From Proteiniborus sp. DW1 (GTDB taxonomy: Bacteria; Bacillota; Clostridia; Tissierellales; Proteiniboraceae), in NCBI RefSeq assembly GCF_900095305.1, contig NZ_FMDO01000007.1:248001-312000 (forward strand): a stretch of 64,000 nt of DNA. The letters are read 5' to 3'. A program made the position numbers and the translations under genes. Position 1 is the first letter of the stretch, and every line of letters begins with the position of its first letter. Below are positions 38,217 to 46,758 of the stretch, in pieces. The notes under the pieces were generated by a model. That model was not told where the DNA came from, made no database searches, and saw only the letters and a program-made list of their open reading frames with translations.

Positions 38217-39260
38217 ATGAGGAAAAATAACAACAGGATAAAGATTTTAATACTATTAGTTATATTAGTTTTTTTAATGCTGTTTTCCATAACCCTTGGT
38301 TCAGTAAAGATACCTTTAAATGAAACAGTGAGAATAGTACTTAGCAAGATTAGATATCTAGATTCTATAATTGATATTAGCAATGTTAAAGAATCAAATA
38401 TATTCATTGTGTTAAGTATAAGGCTTCCTAGGATATTACTTGCTACTTTAGTCGGGAGTGTTTTAGCAGTTGTAGGCAGCTCTTATCAGGCCATATTTAA
38501 AAATCCAATGGCTGACCCTTATGTTATGGGTGTATCATCTGGGGCTGCCTTTGGAGCAACCGTTGGGATATTGTTAAAGCTTAATGTAGGTCTCCTTGGT
38601 TTTGGTGCTACTTCAATACTAGCCTTTGCTGGTGCATTAATTACTACATTTGTAGTTTATAATTTAGCTAGAATAGGAAATAAAATATCCACTACATCAA
38701 TACTTCTTGCAGGTATTGTAATGAACGCTATTTTATCTTCTGGAATATCTATAATGATGATATTCAATCATGATGAGCTAGCAAGAATAGTGAATTGGAC
38801 TATGGGAAGCTTTAATAGTGCTAGCTGGGAGCAAATAGGAGTAATAATCATTCCCATAGCTTTAGGGCTCGTATTTCTAATATCTCTTTCAAGAGAAATG
38901 AATGCTATAGTTTTGGGAGAAGAAGATGCTCAGAATATAGGAGTAAATGTAGAGCGAGTTAAGAAAGTCATATTAATTACTGCATCTTTGTTAGCAGCAT
39001 GTGTTGTATCAGTAAGCGGGATAATAGGCTTTGTTGGTATAATAGTACCACATCTATTTAGGATAATCTTTGGTTCAGACCATAAAGTGATTTTACCTGT
39101 ATCAGCTATTGGTGGAGGTATATTTCTACTAGTTAGCGATACTCTTGCAAGAACTATAGTGCCTGGAGTTGAAATACCTGTGGGGGTGATTACATCATTA
39201 TTTGGTGGACCATTTTTCTTGTATCTGTTAAAAAAATCTAAAAGTAGGAAGTTAATATGA
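38217..39260 (+). CDS. btuC: FecCD/BtuC-type ABC permease, cobalamin uptake
   Basis: A 347-residue membrane protein with about ten hydrophobic segments. Family signatures: LRLPRILLATLVGSVLAVVG-like SIRLPRILLATLVGS, NPMADPYVMGVSSGAAFGA, the ATPase-contact loop with GIIGFVGIIVPHLFR, and the C-terminal EIPVGVITSLFGGPFFLYLL. It lies 24 bases after the BtuF-like gene. Its ATPase is four genes downstream, so the transporter genes are split by cobU, cobS and two salvage genes. Corrinoid is the likely substrate from the riboswitch and surrounding genes. Confidence 0.92.
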   Translation: MRKNNNRIKILILLVILVFLMLFSITLGSVKIPLNETVRIVLSKIRYLDSIIDISNVKESNIFIVLSIRLPRILLATLVGSVLAVVGSSYQAIFKNPMADPYVMGVSSGAAFGATVGILLKLNVGLLGFGATSILAFAGALITTFVVYNLARIGNKISTTSILLAGIVMNAILSSGISIMMIFNHDELARIVNWTMGSFNSASWEQIGVIIIPIALGLVFLISLSREMNAIVLGEEDAQNIGVNVERVKKVILITASLLAACVVSVSGIIGFVGIIVPHLFRIIFGSDHKVILPVSAIGGGIFLLVSDTLARTIVPGVEIPVGVITSLFGGPFFLYLLKKSKSRKLI

Positions 39261-39269
39261 GGTGGTTAA

Positions 39270-39830
39270 ATGGCTGAAATTATTGTAATTACAGGTGGAG
39301 CTAGAAGTGGTAAAAGCAGCCTAGCAGAGACAAAGGCTAAAGAACTTGGATGCAAGGTAGTGTATATTGCTACTGCCATAGCCTTTGATGAAGGGATGAA
39401 AGATAGAATATCTAAGCATAAAGCTTCAAGACCAAATACCTGGACTACTATTGAAATGTATAAGAATTTTAGTGAATTAGAGAAAAATCAAGACTTCATC
39501 GAAGCCGACTTGATTCTTCTGGATTGTATGACTTTAATGGTATCTAATATTCTTTTGGATAGTGGTATAGACTTTGACAAATGCTCTATGGATGAAATAG
39601 AACTTATAGAAAAGAATATTTTAAATGAAGTAATAGGGCTACTTGAAATAGTTGCTAAACTCGGAAAGAAGCTTATTATAGTAACTAATGAAGTAGGAAT
39701 GGGATTGGTACCTTCATATAGACTAGGAAACATATTTAGAGATATTGCTGGTAGAGTGAATCAGTATTTGGCAAAGCAAGCTAATGAGGTATACATTACA
39801 GTGTCAGGCATCCCTATAAAGATTAAATAG
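39270..39830 (+). CDS. cobU: Adenosylcobinamide kinase / adenosylcobinamide-phosphate guanylyltransferase
   Basis: A bifunctional enzyme that phosphorylates adenosylcobinamide and then makes adenosylcobinamide-GDP. The 186-residue length is normal. P-loop GGARSGKSSLAE at residue 8; YIATA and the DRISKHKASRPNTW segment contain the guanylyl-accepting histidine region; LLDCMTLMVSNIL, VTNEVGMGLVP and FRDIAGRVNQYLA are conserved. It starts ten bases after the permease gene. It acts on cobinamide made by CbiB or imported by the adjacent transporter. Confidence 0.96.
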   Translation: MAEIIVITGGARSGKSSLAETKAKELGCKVVYIATAIAFDEGMKDRISKHKASRPNTWTTIEMYKNFSELEKNQDFIEADLILLDCMTLMVSNILLDSGIDFDKCSMDEIELIEKNILNEVIGLLEIVAKLGKKLIIVTNEVGMGLVPSYRLGNIFRDIAGRVNQYLAKQANEVYITVSGIPIKIK

Positions 39831-39884
39831 GGACAAGTAAGGACTGAGAGTTTCACAGTATAAAAAAATATAACGAGGTTTATT

Positions 39885-40619
39885 ATGAAAAGCATATTAT
39901 TGATGATAACCTTTTTTACAAGGATACCAGTAACATATAACTATGAATACAATGAAGAGGATTTTATTAGAGGAATTAAATTTCTCCCCCTTATTGGCTT
40001 GATAGTAGGGGCTATCATGTATATTCCTGTATTTCTTCAGAACGTTATTCATGGTCCTATAATAGCCTTATTAACGTGGGTTATTTATATAGGCATAACA
40101 GGTGGTCTTCATATAGATGGACTAGCAGATACTTTTGATGGATTATTTAGCAACCGAGATAAAAAAAAGATTCTAGAAATAATGAGGGACAGTAGAATAG
40201 GCACTTTTGGGGTTCTAGGAATATTACTCTTGATAATATGGAATCTAGTATTTACAAGTTACATAGACCTAGGGTTCATTATTTTAGTTCCTGTAGTAGG
40301 ACGGAGCGCAGCTATTTTGTCAGCGTCAATTAGTCAATATGCTAGAGAAGGACAGGGGATGGGAAAAGCATTTGTCGAAAATTGTGGAACAAGTGAAGCG
40401 GTTTTGGCAGTTATATCTAGTTATTTACTTGGAATTTTGTTTTTTAAGTTACAGGTTTTAATTGTACTGACTATTACATACTTAGTAGTACTTATATCTA
40501 CTGAGAACATAAAACAGAAAATTGGCGGAATGACAGGCGACACTATAGGCTTTATAATAGAGTTTTCCCAAGGAATATTTATATTTGTCTTATATTTTTC
40601 TAATGTATTGATGTCATGA
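39885..40619 (+). CDS. cobS: Adenosylcobinamide-GDP ribazoletransferase
   Basis: Cobalamin synthase, a membrane enzyme of 244 residues that joins adenosylcobinamide-GDP to alpha-ribazole or its phosphate. The motifs ITGGLHIDGLADTFDGLF with its acidic residues, KKILEIMRDSRIGTFG, and GGMTGDTIGF near the C-terminus are clear. About six hydrophobic segments. It follows cobU. The start ATG has AACGAGG nearby. It is a convergence point for the pathway and for alpha-ribazole from the two genes that follow. Confidence 0.95.
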   Translation: MKSILLMITFFTRIPVTYNYEYNEEDFIRGIKFLPLIGLIVGAIMYIPVFLQNVIHGPIIALLTWVIYIGITGGLHIDGLADTFDGLFSNRDKKKILEIMRDSRIGTFGVLGILLLIIWNLVFTSYIDLGFIILVPVVGRSAAILSASISQYAREGQGMGKAFVENCGTSEAVLAVISSYLLGILFFKLQVLIVLTITYLVVLISTENIKQKIGGMTGDTIGFIIEFSQGIFIFVLYFSNVLMS

Positions 40620-40659
40620 AAACTTATTTAATATTTTACTAAAAATTGGAGAGGTAATA

Positions 40660-41169
40660 ATGAAGACAACTGAAAATTCTTATAGCAATAATATCATCAG
40701 ATTAACATATTGTGGAATGCTTATTGGTTTATCAGCAGTTGGAGCTATGATAAAGGTAAGTGGAAGTATTGCATTTGATTCTATGCCAGGATTTTTTGCT
40801 GCACTATTTTTAGGACCTGTACAAGGTGCAATAGTAGCAGCACTTGGGCATTTACTTACAGCAGCAACGAGTGGTTTCCCAATGACACTGCCTATGCATA
40901 TATTTTTAATTATAGAGATGGGGTTAATAGCTTATTTATTTGGAGTTATATATAAGAAAAGAGGAGCAATTGTTTCTTCTGTTGTTGCTATAGTATTAAA
41001 TGGACCAGTGGGCACTTTAATTGCAGTACCGTTATCAATTATTTTTGGTCTCCCATTCAATGGCTGGCCTCTTTTTAGTACTCTTATCGTGCCTCTTACA
41101 TTAGCATCAGTAGCTAATGTATTCTTGGCTATGTTAGTTTTTAAAGCACTCAATAAAAGAATGAACTAG
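40660..41169 (+). CDS. ECF transporter S component, probable alpha-ribazole transporter (CblT-like)
   Basis: A 169-residue protein with about five membrane segments and the ECF-S fold start (RLTYCGMLIGLSAVGAMIKV, then FDSMPGFFAALFLGPVQGAIVAALGHL). Alone it binds a substrate and would share an energising EcfA/EcfT module encoded elsewhere. It is flanked by cobS and a PurM/AIR-synthase-like gene. In Listeria and Geobacillus, a transporter CblT and kinase CblS supply alpha-ribazole phosphate when cobT is absent, and no cobT is seen in this window. That supports a CblT role, but cobalt or dimethylbenzimidazole is an alternative. Confidence 0.75.
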   Translation: MKTTENSYSNNIIRLTYCGMLIGLSAVGAMIKVSGSIAFDSMPGFFAALFLGPVQGAIVAALGHLLTAATSGFPMTLPMHIFLIIEMGLIAYLFGVIYKKRGAIVSSVVAIVLNGPVGTLIAVPLSIIFGLPFNGWPLFSTLIVPLTLASVANVFLAMLVFKALNKRMN

Positions 41170-41179
41170 GACTGGTATT

Positions 41180-41923
41180 ATGAAGATAAGCAAATTTAGA
41201 GATTTAACCTTTATCGATATAAATCAAAATCAAACCATTGTCATAGCCTGTGATTCGTCTGGAGCCATAGGAAACAAAGAAAGGGATTTAGTTCAAGTAG
41301 AACCAGAGATCTTAGGGGATTTAACAGCTCAAGTGGCTCTTAAGGAGATATTAGCCATTGGAGCAGAACCTATAACTATAGTTAATACCCTGTCAGTAGA
41401 GATGAATGATACGGGAGAAAGAATAATTAAAGGAATTAAGAAGGCTACAGCACCATTAGGTTTACCTGATACTCAAATAATTACAGGGAGCACAGAAGAA
41501 AATTTTCCAACATGTCAAACTGGCATGGGAATAACTATAATTGGCATTATAGACAAGAATAATTGGAAGCAACCAAGAGCTGTACTAGGCTCATTAGCTG
41601 TAGTAGTTGGAATCCCAAAGGTGGGCTATGAAATACTGGAGGAACAAGGGGATATATTATCTATTCATCATTTATTAGAGCTGAAAAAGAACCCTAGAAT
41701 ATATGAAATTTTACCAGTAGGCTCAAAGGGTATATTTTATGAGCTGAGGGAAATAGCAAGGGCTAATAATCTAACATTCAGTTTAGATGATTATCTAAAA
41801 ATAGACCTAAATAAGTCAGCAGGACCTGCAACATGTGCCATAATTTCTATAGAAGAAAATGAATACACAAAATTGAAGAATTCTTTTCCGATACCTGTAA
41901 ATAAAATTGGTAGATTTATATAA
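41180..41923 (+). CDS. AIR synthase (PurM/ThiL-like) protein, candidate alpha-ribazole kinase (CblS-like)
   Basis: A 247-residue protein of the PurM ATP-binding fold. The first half has the N-terminal AIRS signs (IVIACDSSGAIG, DLTAQVALKEILAIGAEPITIVNTLS), and the second half has TGSTEENFPTCQTGMGITIIG and the C-terminal AIRS-like LKNSFPIPVNKIG. It begins ten bases after the ECF S component. Its likely job is phosphorylation of alpha-ribazole for cobalamin synthase. The assignment relies on fold and neighbours; other PurM-like kinases (thiamine phosphate kinase) cannot be excluded, but no thiamine gene is near. Confidence 0.7.
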   Translation: MKISKFRDLTFIDINQNQTIVIACDSSGAIGNKERDLVQVEPEILGDLTAQVALKEILAIGAEPITIVNTLSVEMNDTGERIIKGIKKATAPLGLPDTQIITGSTEENFPTCQTGMGITIIGIIDKNNWKQPRAVLGSLAVVVGIPKVGYEILEEQGDILSIHHLLELKKNPRIYEILPVGSKGIFYELREIARANNLTFSLDDYLKIDLNKSAGPATCAIISIEENEYTKLKNSFPIPVNKIGRFI

Positions 41924-41945
41924 AACTTATCTTGAGGTGTACATT

Positions 41946-42722
41946 ATGAATACTGCAGTGCTTATAGAGAATCTAACATTTAAATACGATATAGATGAAG
42001 TGTTAAAGAACACTAATATGGATATTCCCAAAGGCAGCTTTGTAAGCATATTAGGACCAAATGGTTCTGGCAAGACTACCCTTTTAAAAAATATATGCAA
42101 TATCTTAAAGCCGAACAGTGGAAACATACTAATAAACAATAGAAATGTATCTAATATTAAATACAAAGACCTAGCTAAGATAATAGCAGTTGTTCACCAA
42201 AGTGCGGATATTCAGTTTGATTTTTCTGTTTTTGATGTGGTACTTATGGGAAGGTATCCTTATATAGGCAGATTCAAAAGTGAAAGCAAAAAAGACGTAG
42301 AGATAGCTAAGGAAGCTATGATAAATACTGGAGTTTGGGAACTTAGAGATAAAGGCATCAATGAAATAAGTGGTGGAGAAAAGCAGAGAGTTATGATAGC
42401 TAGAGCTCTTGCCCAAGAACCAGAAATACTCATATTAGATGAGCCAATATCTAATTTGGATATAAAATATCAGGTTGGAATATTGGAGCTATGTAGGAAG
42501 CTTAACAGAGAAAAAAAGTTGACTATAATAATGACTTTACATGATATAAACCTTGCAGGAAGATATAGTGATTATCTTATACTCTTAGATAAAGGGGAAG
42601 TTAGAATCATGGATACTCCTGAAAAGGTACTGACTCAGGAAAATATATCAACCGTATATGATATTAAAGTAGACATATTAAGAAGAAATGGAGATAAGAC
42701 TCCATATATTATACCTGTTTAA
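41946..42722 (+). CDS. btuD: FecE/BtuD-type ABC transporter ATPase
   Basis: A 258-residue ATPase with Walker A GPNGSGKTTLL, Q-loop AVVHQSADIQ, the FecE-like VLMGRYPYIGRF, signature ISGGEKQRVMIARAL, Walker B ILILDEPISNLD and switch His in TLHDINLAGRYSD. It is the energy subunit for the BtuF-like and BtuC proteins encoded 3-5 kb upstream. ATG at 41946 follows GAGGTG with 6-base spacing; an in-frame upstream codon at 41907 lies inside the preceding gene and is unlikely. Confidence 0.92.
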   Translation: MNTAVLIENLTFKYDIDEVLKNTNMDIPKGSFVSILGPNGSGKTTLLKNICNILKPNSGNILINNRNVSNIKYKDLAKIIAVVHQSADIQFDFSVFDVVLMGRYPYIGRFKSESKKDVEIAKEAMINTGVWELRDKGINEISGGEKQRVMIARALAQEPEILILDEPISNLDIKYQVGILELCRKLNREKKLTIIMTLHDINLAGRYSDYLILLDKGEVRIMDTPEKVLTQENISTVYDIKVDILRRNGDKTPYIIPV

Positions 42723-42777
42723 TAGGCGGACTTTTACAAATAAGTCTTAGTTTATTTTGCTAAAGGGGGCAAAAACA

Positions 42778-44136
42778 ATGAAAAGAATAGTAATAGCTGG
42801 AACTCATAGCGGTTGTGGAAAAACCACATTAAGCTTAGGAATTATGGCAGCACTTACTAGGAGAGGAAAAAAGGTTGCACCCTTTAAGGTTGGACCCGAC
42901 TATATAGACCCTAGCTTTCATAAGTTTGTAACAGGAAATCCTTCATATAACCTAGATAGCTGGCTTTTAGACAACAATACTGTAAAATATTTGTTCAATA
43001 AGGGCAATCAGAACATGGACATATCCATTATTGAAGGTGTCATGGGAATGTATGATGGCTTTGGAATAGATAAAAGCAATGGAAGTACAGCTCATGTAGC
43101 CAAAGTTATTAAGGCACCAGTAATATTAGTAGTTGAAGGAAACGCTATGTCTACAAGTGCAGCGGCCCTTGTAATGGGTTATATGATGTATGACAAGGAT
43201 GTAGACCTTAAGGGTGTAATATTTAACAAGGTCTGTGGTGAAAAGCACTACGAGATGATGAGGCTTGTGGTTGAGAGGGATTTAGGAATAAAATGTCTAG
43301 GATATTTACCCAAGAATATAGGAGTATCTTTACAAAGCAGACATTTAGGTCTGATACCTGCAGATGAAGTGGAAGAGCTAAGCAAAAAAACAGATATGTT
43401 GGTAGAGCTTGTTGAGAAATATATTGACTTAGATGCTTTAGAAGATATAGCAAATGTAGGAGATATTGAACCAGGTGCAAATCCTGCTAAAGATATACAT
43501 ATGAAATATAAGGGGCTTAAAATAGGTATAGCAATGGATACTGCTTTTAGCTTTTACTATGAGCATAATCTACAGCTAATGAAGGAAGCAGGAGTTCAGC
43601 TTTTACCCTTTAGCCCTATAAAGGATACTAAACTTCCTGATGAACTAGATGGTCTTTATATAGGAGGAGGCTTTCCAGAAATATTTGCAGAGAAGCTGGA
43701 AGAAAACTTATCCATGAGAAAAAACATTAAAGAATGGCTAGATAAAGGGCTTCCTGCCTTTGCAGAATGTGGAGGATTGATGTATCTGACTAAGGGGATA
43801 GTAGACTTACAGGGAAAATGTCATGAAATGGTTGGTTTCTTTGATACCAAAGCTATGATGACTAATAGACTAAATCGATTTGGATATGTAAATATTGAGA
43901 CTAAAACAGGAATAAGGATACGAGGTCATGAGTTCCACAGATCCTGTATAGAAGAAAATGATGGACTGGATTACTACTATCATATAAGTAAGTATAGAGA
44001 AAAATTCATAGGAGAGTGGAAGTGCGGATTAACAAAGAACAATGTAGTAGCAGGATATCCTCATATTCACTTCTATAGTAATTTAGATTTTTTAGAAGAA
44101 TTCTTAAATAAATGTTTAGATTATAAAGGTAGATAA
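42778..44136 (+). CDS. cbiA: Cobyrinate a,c-diamide synthase
   Basis: It amidates the a and c acetate side chains of cobyrinic acid using glutamine. The 452-residue protein keeps both domains: an N-terminal synthetase with AGTHSGCGKTTLS and PFKVGPDYIDPSFH, EGVMGMYDG; and a C-terminal class I glutaminase with nucleophile Cys in AFAECGGLMYL and His in RGHEFHRS. This intact glutaminase contrasts with the missing one in the neighbouring CobQ. ATG at 42778 follows AAGGGGG; the in-frame codon at 42757 has no ribosome binding site. Confidence 0.96.
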   Translation: MKRIVIAGTHSGCGKTTLSLGIMAALTRRGKKVAPFKVGPDYIDPSFHKFVTGNPSYNLDSWLLDNNTVKYLFNKGNQNMDISIIEGVMGMYDGFGIDKSNGSTAHVAKVIKAPVILVVEGNAMSTSAAALVMGYMMYDKDVDLKGVIFNKVCGEKHYEMMRLVVERDLGIKCLGYLPKNIGVSLQSRHLGLIPADEVEELSKKTDMLVELVEKYIDLDALEDIANVGDIEPGANPAKDIHMKYKGLKIGIAMDTAFSFYYEHNLQLMKEAGVQLLPFSPIKDTKLPDELDGLYIGGGFPEIFAEKLEENLSMRKNIKEWLDKGLPAFAECGGLMYLTKGIVDLQGKCHEMVGFFDTKAMMTNRLNRFGYVNIETKTGIRIRGHEFHRSCIEENDGLDYYYHISKYREKFIGEWKCGLTKNNVVAGYPHIHFYSNLDFLEEFLNKCLDYKGR

Positions 44137-44151
44137 ATTGGAGGAGGGCAA

Positions 44152-44667
44152 ATGGACAAGGGATATGTACATGTATACACTGGAAACGGTAAAGGTAAGA
44201 CCACAGCAGCCTTAGGTTTATCTCTAAGGGCAGTATGTGCAGGGAAGAAGGTGTATTTTGGGCAGTTTATAAAAGGAATGAAATATAGTGAGCTTGAGAG
44301 TCAAGGATTATTGCCTAATTTTGAAATACACCAATTTGGGCGAGATTGCTTTATATTCAATAAACCTACTAAGGAAGATATACGGCTGGCTAAGGATGGA
44401 TTAGAAACTTGTAAAAAAATCTTAACAGAAGGAAAACATGATTTAGTGGTATTAGATGAACTGAATATAGCCATATTTTATGGGCTTTTTACTGTAGAAG
44501 AGGCTATTGATGTTATAAAAAGCAGGGCTCCACATGTGGAGGTAATAATAACAGGTAGATATGCAGATGAAAAGCTAATAGAGTTTGCTGATTTAGTTAC
44601 TGAAATGAAAGAGATAAAGCACTATTATAAACAGGGAGTACCTGCTAGAAAGGGAATAGAAAACTGA
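44152..44667 (+). CDS. cobO: Cob(I)yrinic acid a,c-diamide adenosyltransferase (CobA/BtuR type)
   Basis: It attaches the 5'-deoxyadenosyl group from ATP to cobalt(I) corrinoids. The 171-residue protein has the P-loop GNGKGKTTAALGLSLRA at residue 11, LDELNIAIFYGL (Walker B-like) and TGRYADEKLIEFADLVTEM, and ends in the family tail VPARKGIE. The start ATG follows GGAGGAGGG. The cbiC remnant begins immediately after its TGA in the same frame, with no intergenic ribosome binding site, consistent with a deletion at this junction. Confidence 0.96.
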   Translation: MDKGYVHVYTGNGKGKTTAALGLSLRAVCAGKKVYFGQFIKGMKYSELESQGLLPNFEIHQFGRDCFIFNKPTKEDIRLAKDGLETCKKILTEGKHDLVVLDELNIAIFYGLFTVEEAIDVIKSRAPHVEVIITGRYADEKLIEFADLVTEMKEIKHYYKQGVPARKGIEN

Positions 44668-44700
44668 TACTATCTAATATTCCTATATACTGGAGCTTTA

Positions 44701-45015
44701 TTAGAGTGCCTCAAAGCTGTTAGTAATCGGAAGATTAGGTCCATGATAGCCTTAGAAAAGGCAGCTTTAGACAAAAATATAAGGATATTTGCAGTAGGAA
44801 ATGCCCCTACAGCATTGTTTACTTTAAAAAGGCTAATAGAAGAGGGAAAAACAAAGCCTGACTTAATAATTGGAGTACCTGTGGGATTTGTCGGTGCAGC
44901 AGAGTCTAAGGAGTCCATCAGAGATTTAGGCATACCTTATATAATAACTAGAGGTAGAAAAGGTGGAAGTACTGTTGCAGCAGCAATAATCAATGCCCTT
45001 TTGTACATGATGTAG
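44701..45015 (+). pseudogene. cbiC: Precorrin-8X / cobalt-precorrin-8 methylmutase, N-terminally truncated
   Basis: CbiC/CobH moves a methyl group from C11 to C12 to give cobyrinic acid. Only the C-terminal half remains: KIRSMIALEKAALDKNIRIF, GNAPTALFTLKRLIEEG, PDLIIGVPVGFVGAAESKES and TRGRKGGSTVAAAIINAL. Complete proteins have about 205-215 residues; here about 90-105 can be read, and the first half, with the catalytic His of the HTTADFD-type motif, is absent. The 75 bases between the cobO stop and the recognisable part encode no CbiC sequence. ATG at 44743 could start a short product, but its ribosome binding site is poor. Confidence 0.87.
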
Positions 45016-45025
45016 AGGATAAGCT

Positions 45026-46141
45026 ATGCTAGAAAGGTATGTAGTTAAAGACGGAAAGAAGCTTAGATATGGATATACTACAGGCTCCTGTGCAGCAGCT
45101 GCTGCAAAAGCTGCGACGGAAATGCTTTTTTCTCAAAGAGTCTTAGATTTTATAGAAATAGATACTCCTAAGGGATGGAGACTTAAGCTTAAGGTTGAGG
45201 AGCCATCATTTAATAATGCCAGTGCAACTTGCTGTATAAAAAAAGATGCTGGAGATGATCCAGATTCTACTGATGGTCTTAGAATATATGCAGAGGTTAC
45301 CAGAAACTATGAAGGAAATATAAATTTAACAGGTGGACTAGGTATAGGTTTAGTTACTAAGCCAGGATTGTCAGTACCTGTAGGAGAATATGCCATAAAT
45401 CCAGTACCTAGAGAAATGATATTATCAGAGGTTAAAAAGGTTCTTCCTGATGGTGAAGGTGTAAATATCAAAATATTTGCACCAGATGGAGTCGAGATAG
45501 CTAAAAAAACATTCAATCCTAAGTTGGGTATTGAAGGAGGTATATCCATAATAGGAACATCTGGAATAGTTGAGCCTATGTCAGAGGAAGCGCTTAAAAG
45601 CTCCTTAGAGCTAGAACTATCCATATTAAAGGAGCAGGGTGTTAAAAAAATTATTTTTTCACCAGGAAACTATGGAAAGGATTTTGGGACAAAGTACGAT
45701 TTGAACGAAAAAGTGCTAATTAAGACTAGCAATTATATAGGATTTATGATAGACAAAGCAGTTGAATACAATATGGAAGAAATCTTTTTTGTAGGACATA
45801 TAGGCAAGCTCATCAAGGTTGCTGCTGGAATATTTAATACACATAGCAAGGTAGCAGATGGCAGACTAGAAACTCTTGCAGCAAACTGTGCACTCCTTGG
45901 AGGTTCTAGACAGCTTGTAAGAAACATAATGGAGAGCAATACTACAGAAGAAGCTGTAGATTTTATCCTACAAAATAATATGGAAAATGTATTTGAATTT
46001 ATCGCACAGAAGATAAGTCAAAAATGTGAAGAGAGAGCTCATGGGCAGATTAAGTTCGGAACATTAATTTTTTCTTTAAAACATGGTGTTTTGGGCATAT
46101 GTAGCCAAGGTAGTCTAATGTTGGAGGAGTTCAAGGTATGA
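45026..46141 (+). CDS. cbiD: Cobalt-precorrin-5B C1-methyltransferase
   Basis: It methylates C1 during ring contraction in the anaerobic pathway. The 371-residue protein starts with LRYGYTTGSCAAAAAKAA and has DDPDSTDG, GIGLVTKPGL, NPVPREMI, GGISIIGTSGIVEPMSEEAL and FVGHIGKLIKVAAGIFNTHSK, all family hallmarks. It starts eleven bases after the cbiC remnant and overlaps cbiE by four bases (ATGA). Its presence marks the oxygen-independent, early-cobalt route. Confidence 0.97.
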   Translation: MLERYVVKDGKKLRYGYTTGSCAAAAAKAATEMLFSQRVLDFIEIDTPKGWRLKLKVEEPSFNNASATCCIKKDAGDDPDSTDGLRIYAEVTRNYEGNINLTGGLGIGLVTKPGLSVPVGEYAINPVPREMILSEVKKVLPDGEGVNIKIFAPDGVEIAKKTFNPKLGIEGGISIIGTSGIVEPMSEEALKSSLELELSILKEQGVKKIIFSPGNYGKDFGTKYDLNEKVLIKTSNYIGFMIDKAVEYNMEEIFFVGHIGKLIKVAAGIFNTHSKVADGRLETLAANCALLGGSRQLVRNIMESNTTEEAVDFILQNNMENVFEFIAQKISQKCEERAHGQIKFGTLIFSLKHGVLGICSQGSLMLEEFKV

Positions 46142-46758
46142 ATAAAATATCAGTAGTTGGGCTTGGACCAGGTCATCCTGATTATATATTACCTAAGGCG
46201 GTTAGCATTATTGCTCAGTCAGATATAATAATTGCAGGAAAAAGAAATCTTGAAAGTATTGATATAACAGATAAATCTGTTTTTATAGTAGGAAATAACT
46301 TATCCCAGATGGTAGATTTTATAAAAGAAAACAGAAATAGTAAAAGAGTATGTATAGTGGTTTCAGGAGATACAGGATTTTATAGTATGCTTAGATATCT
46401 AAAGAAACATTTTGATTCTGAGGAACTGGAAGTAATAACAGGAATTAGCTCTATGCAGTATATGTTTGCAAGGATAGGACAAAGCTGGGAAGATGCTTAT
46501 TTAGGAAGCTTACATGGCAGAGAAAATGAATTTGTTGAAAAGGTTAAAGAATATGGGAAAGTAGGTCTGCTTACTGATAATAAGTGGACTCCGGATAGAA
46601 TTGCTTCTGAGTTGTTGAGAAATGGAATTGACAATAAGATAATGTATGTGGGAGAGAATCTATCGTATGAAAATGAAAAAGTAACTAAGGGAAGTATTAA
46701 AGATTTTGTTGAGAAAAGGGAGTACCATATTTGTGTGGTGGTGATTAGCAATGAATAG
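46138..46758 (+). CDS. cbiE: Cobalt-precorrin-7 C5-methyltransferase
   Basis: A SAM-dependent tetrapyrrole methylase of 206 residues. Signature GLGPGHPDYILPKAV at the N-terminus, VSGDTGFYSML and a SAM-binding ITGISSMQYMFARIG segment. It is a separate protein from CbiT here, whereas many organisms have a CbiET/CobL fusion. It overlaps cbiD by four bases and cbiT by eight, so translation is coupled. Confidence 0.94.
   Translation: MNKISVVGLGPGHPDYILPKAVSIIAQSDIIIAGKRNLESIDITDKSVFIVGNNLSQMVDFIKENRNSKRVCIVVSGDTGFYSMLRYLKKHFDSEELEVITGISSMQYMFARIGQSWEDAYLGSLHGRENEFVEKVKEYGKVGLLTDNKWTPDRIASELLRNGIDNKIMYVGENLSYENEKVTKGSIKDFVEKREYHICVVVISNE

Noticed and set aside
44743-45015. A complete 90-residue gene
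   Set aside because: It aligns only with the C-terminal half of CbiC, and its start lacks a good ribosome binding site; treated as a truncated gene.
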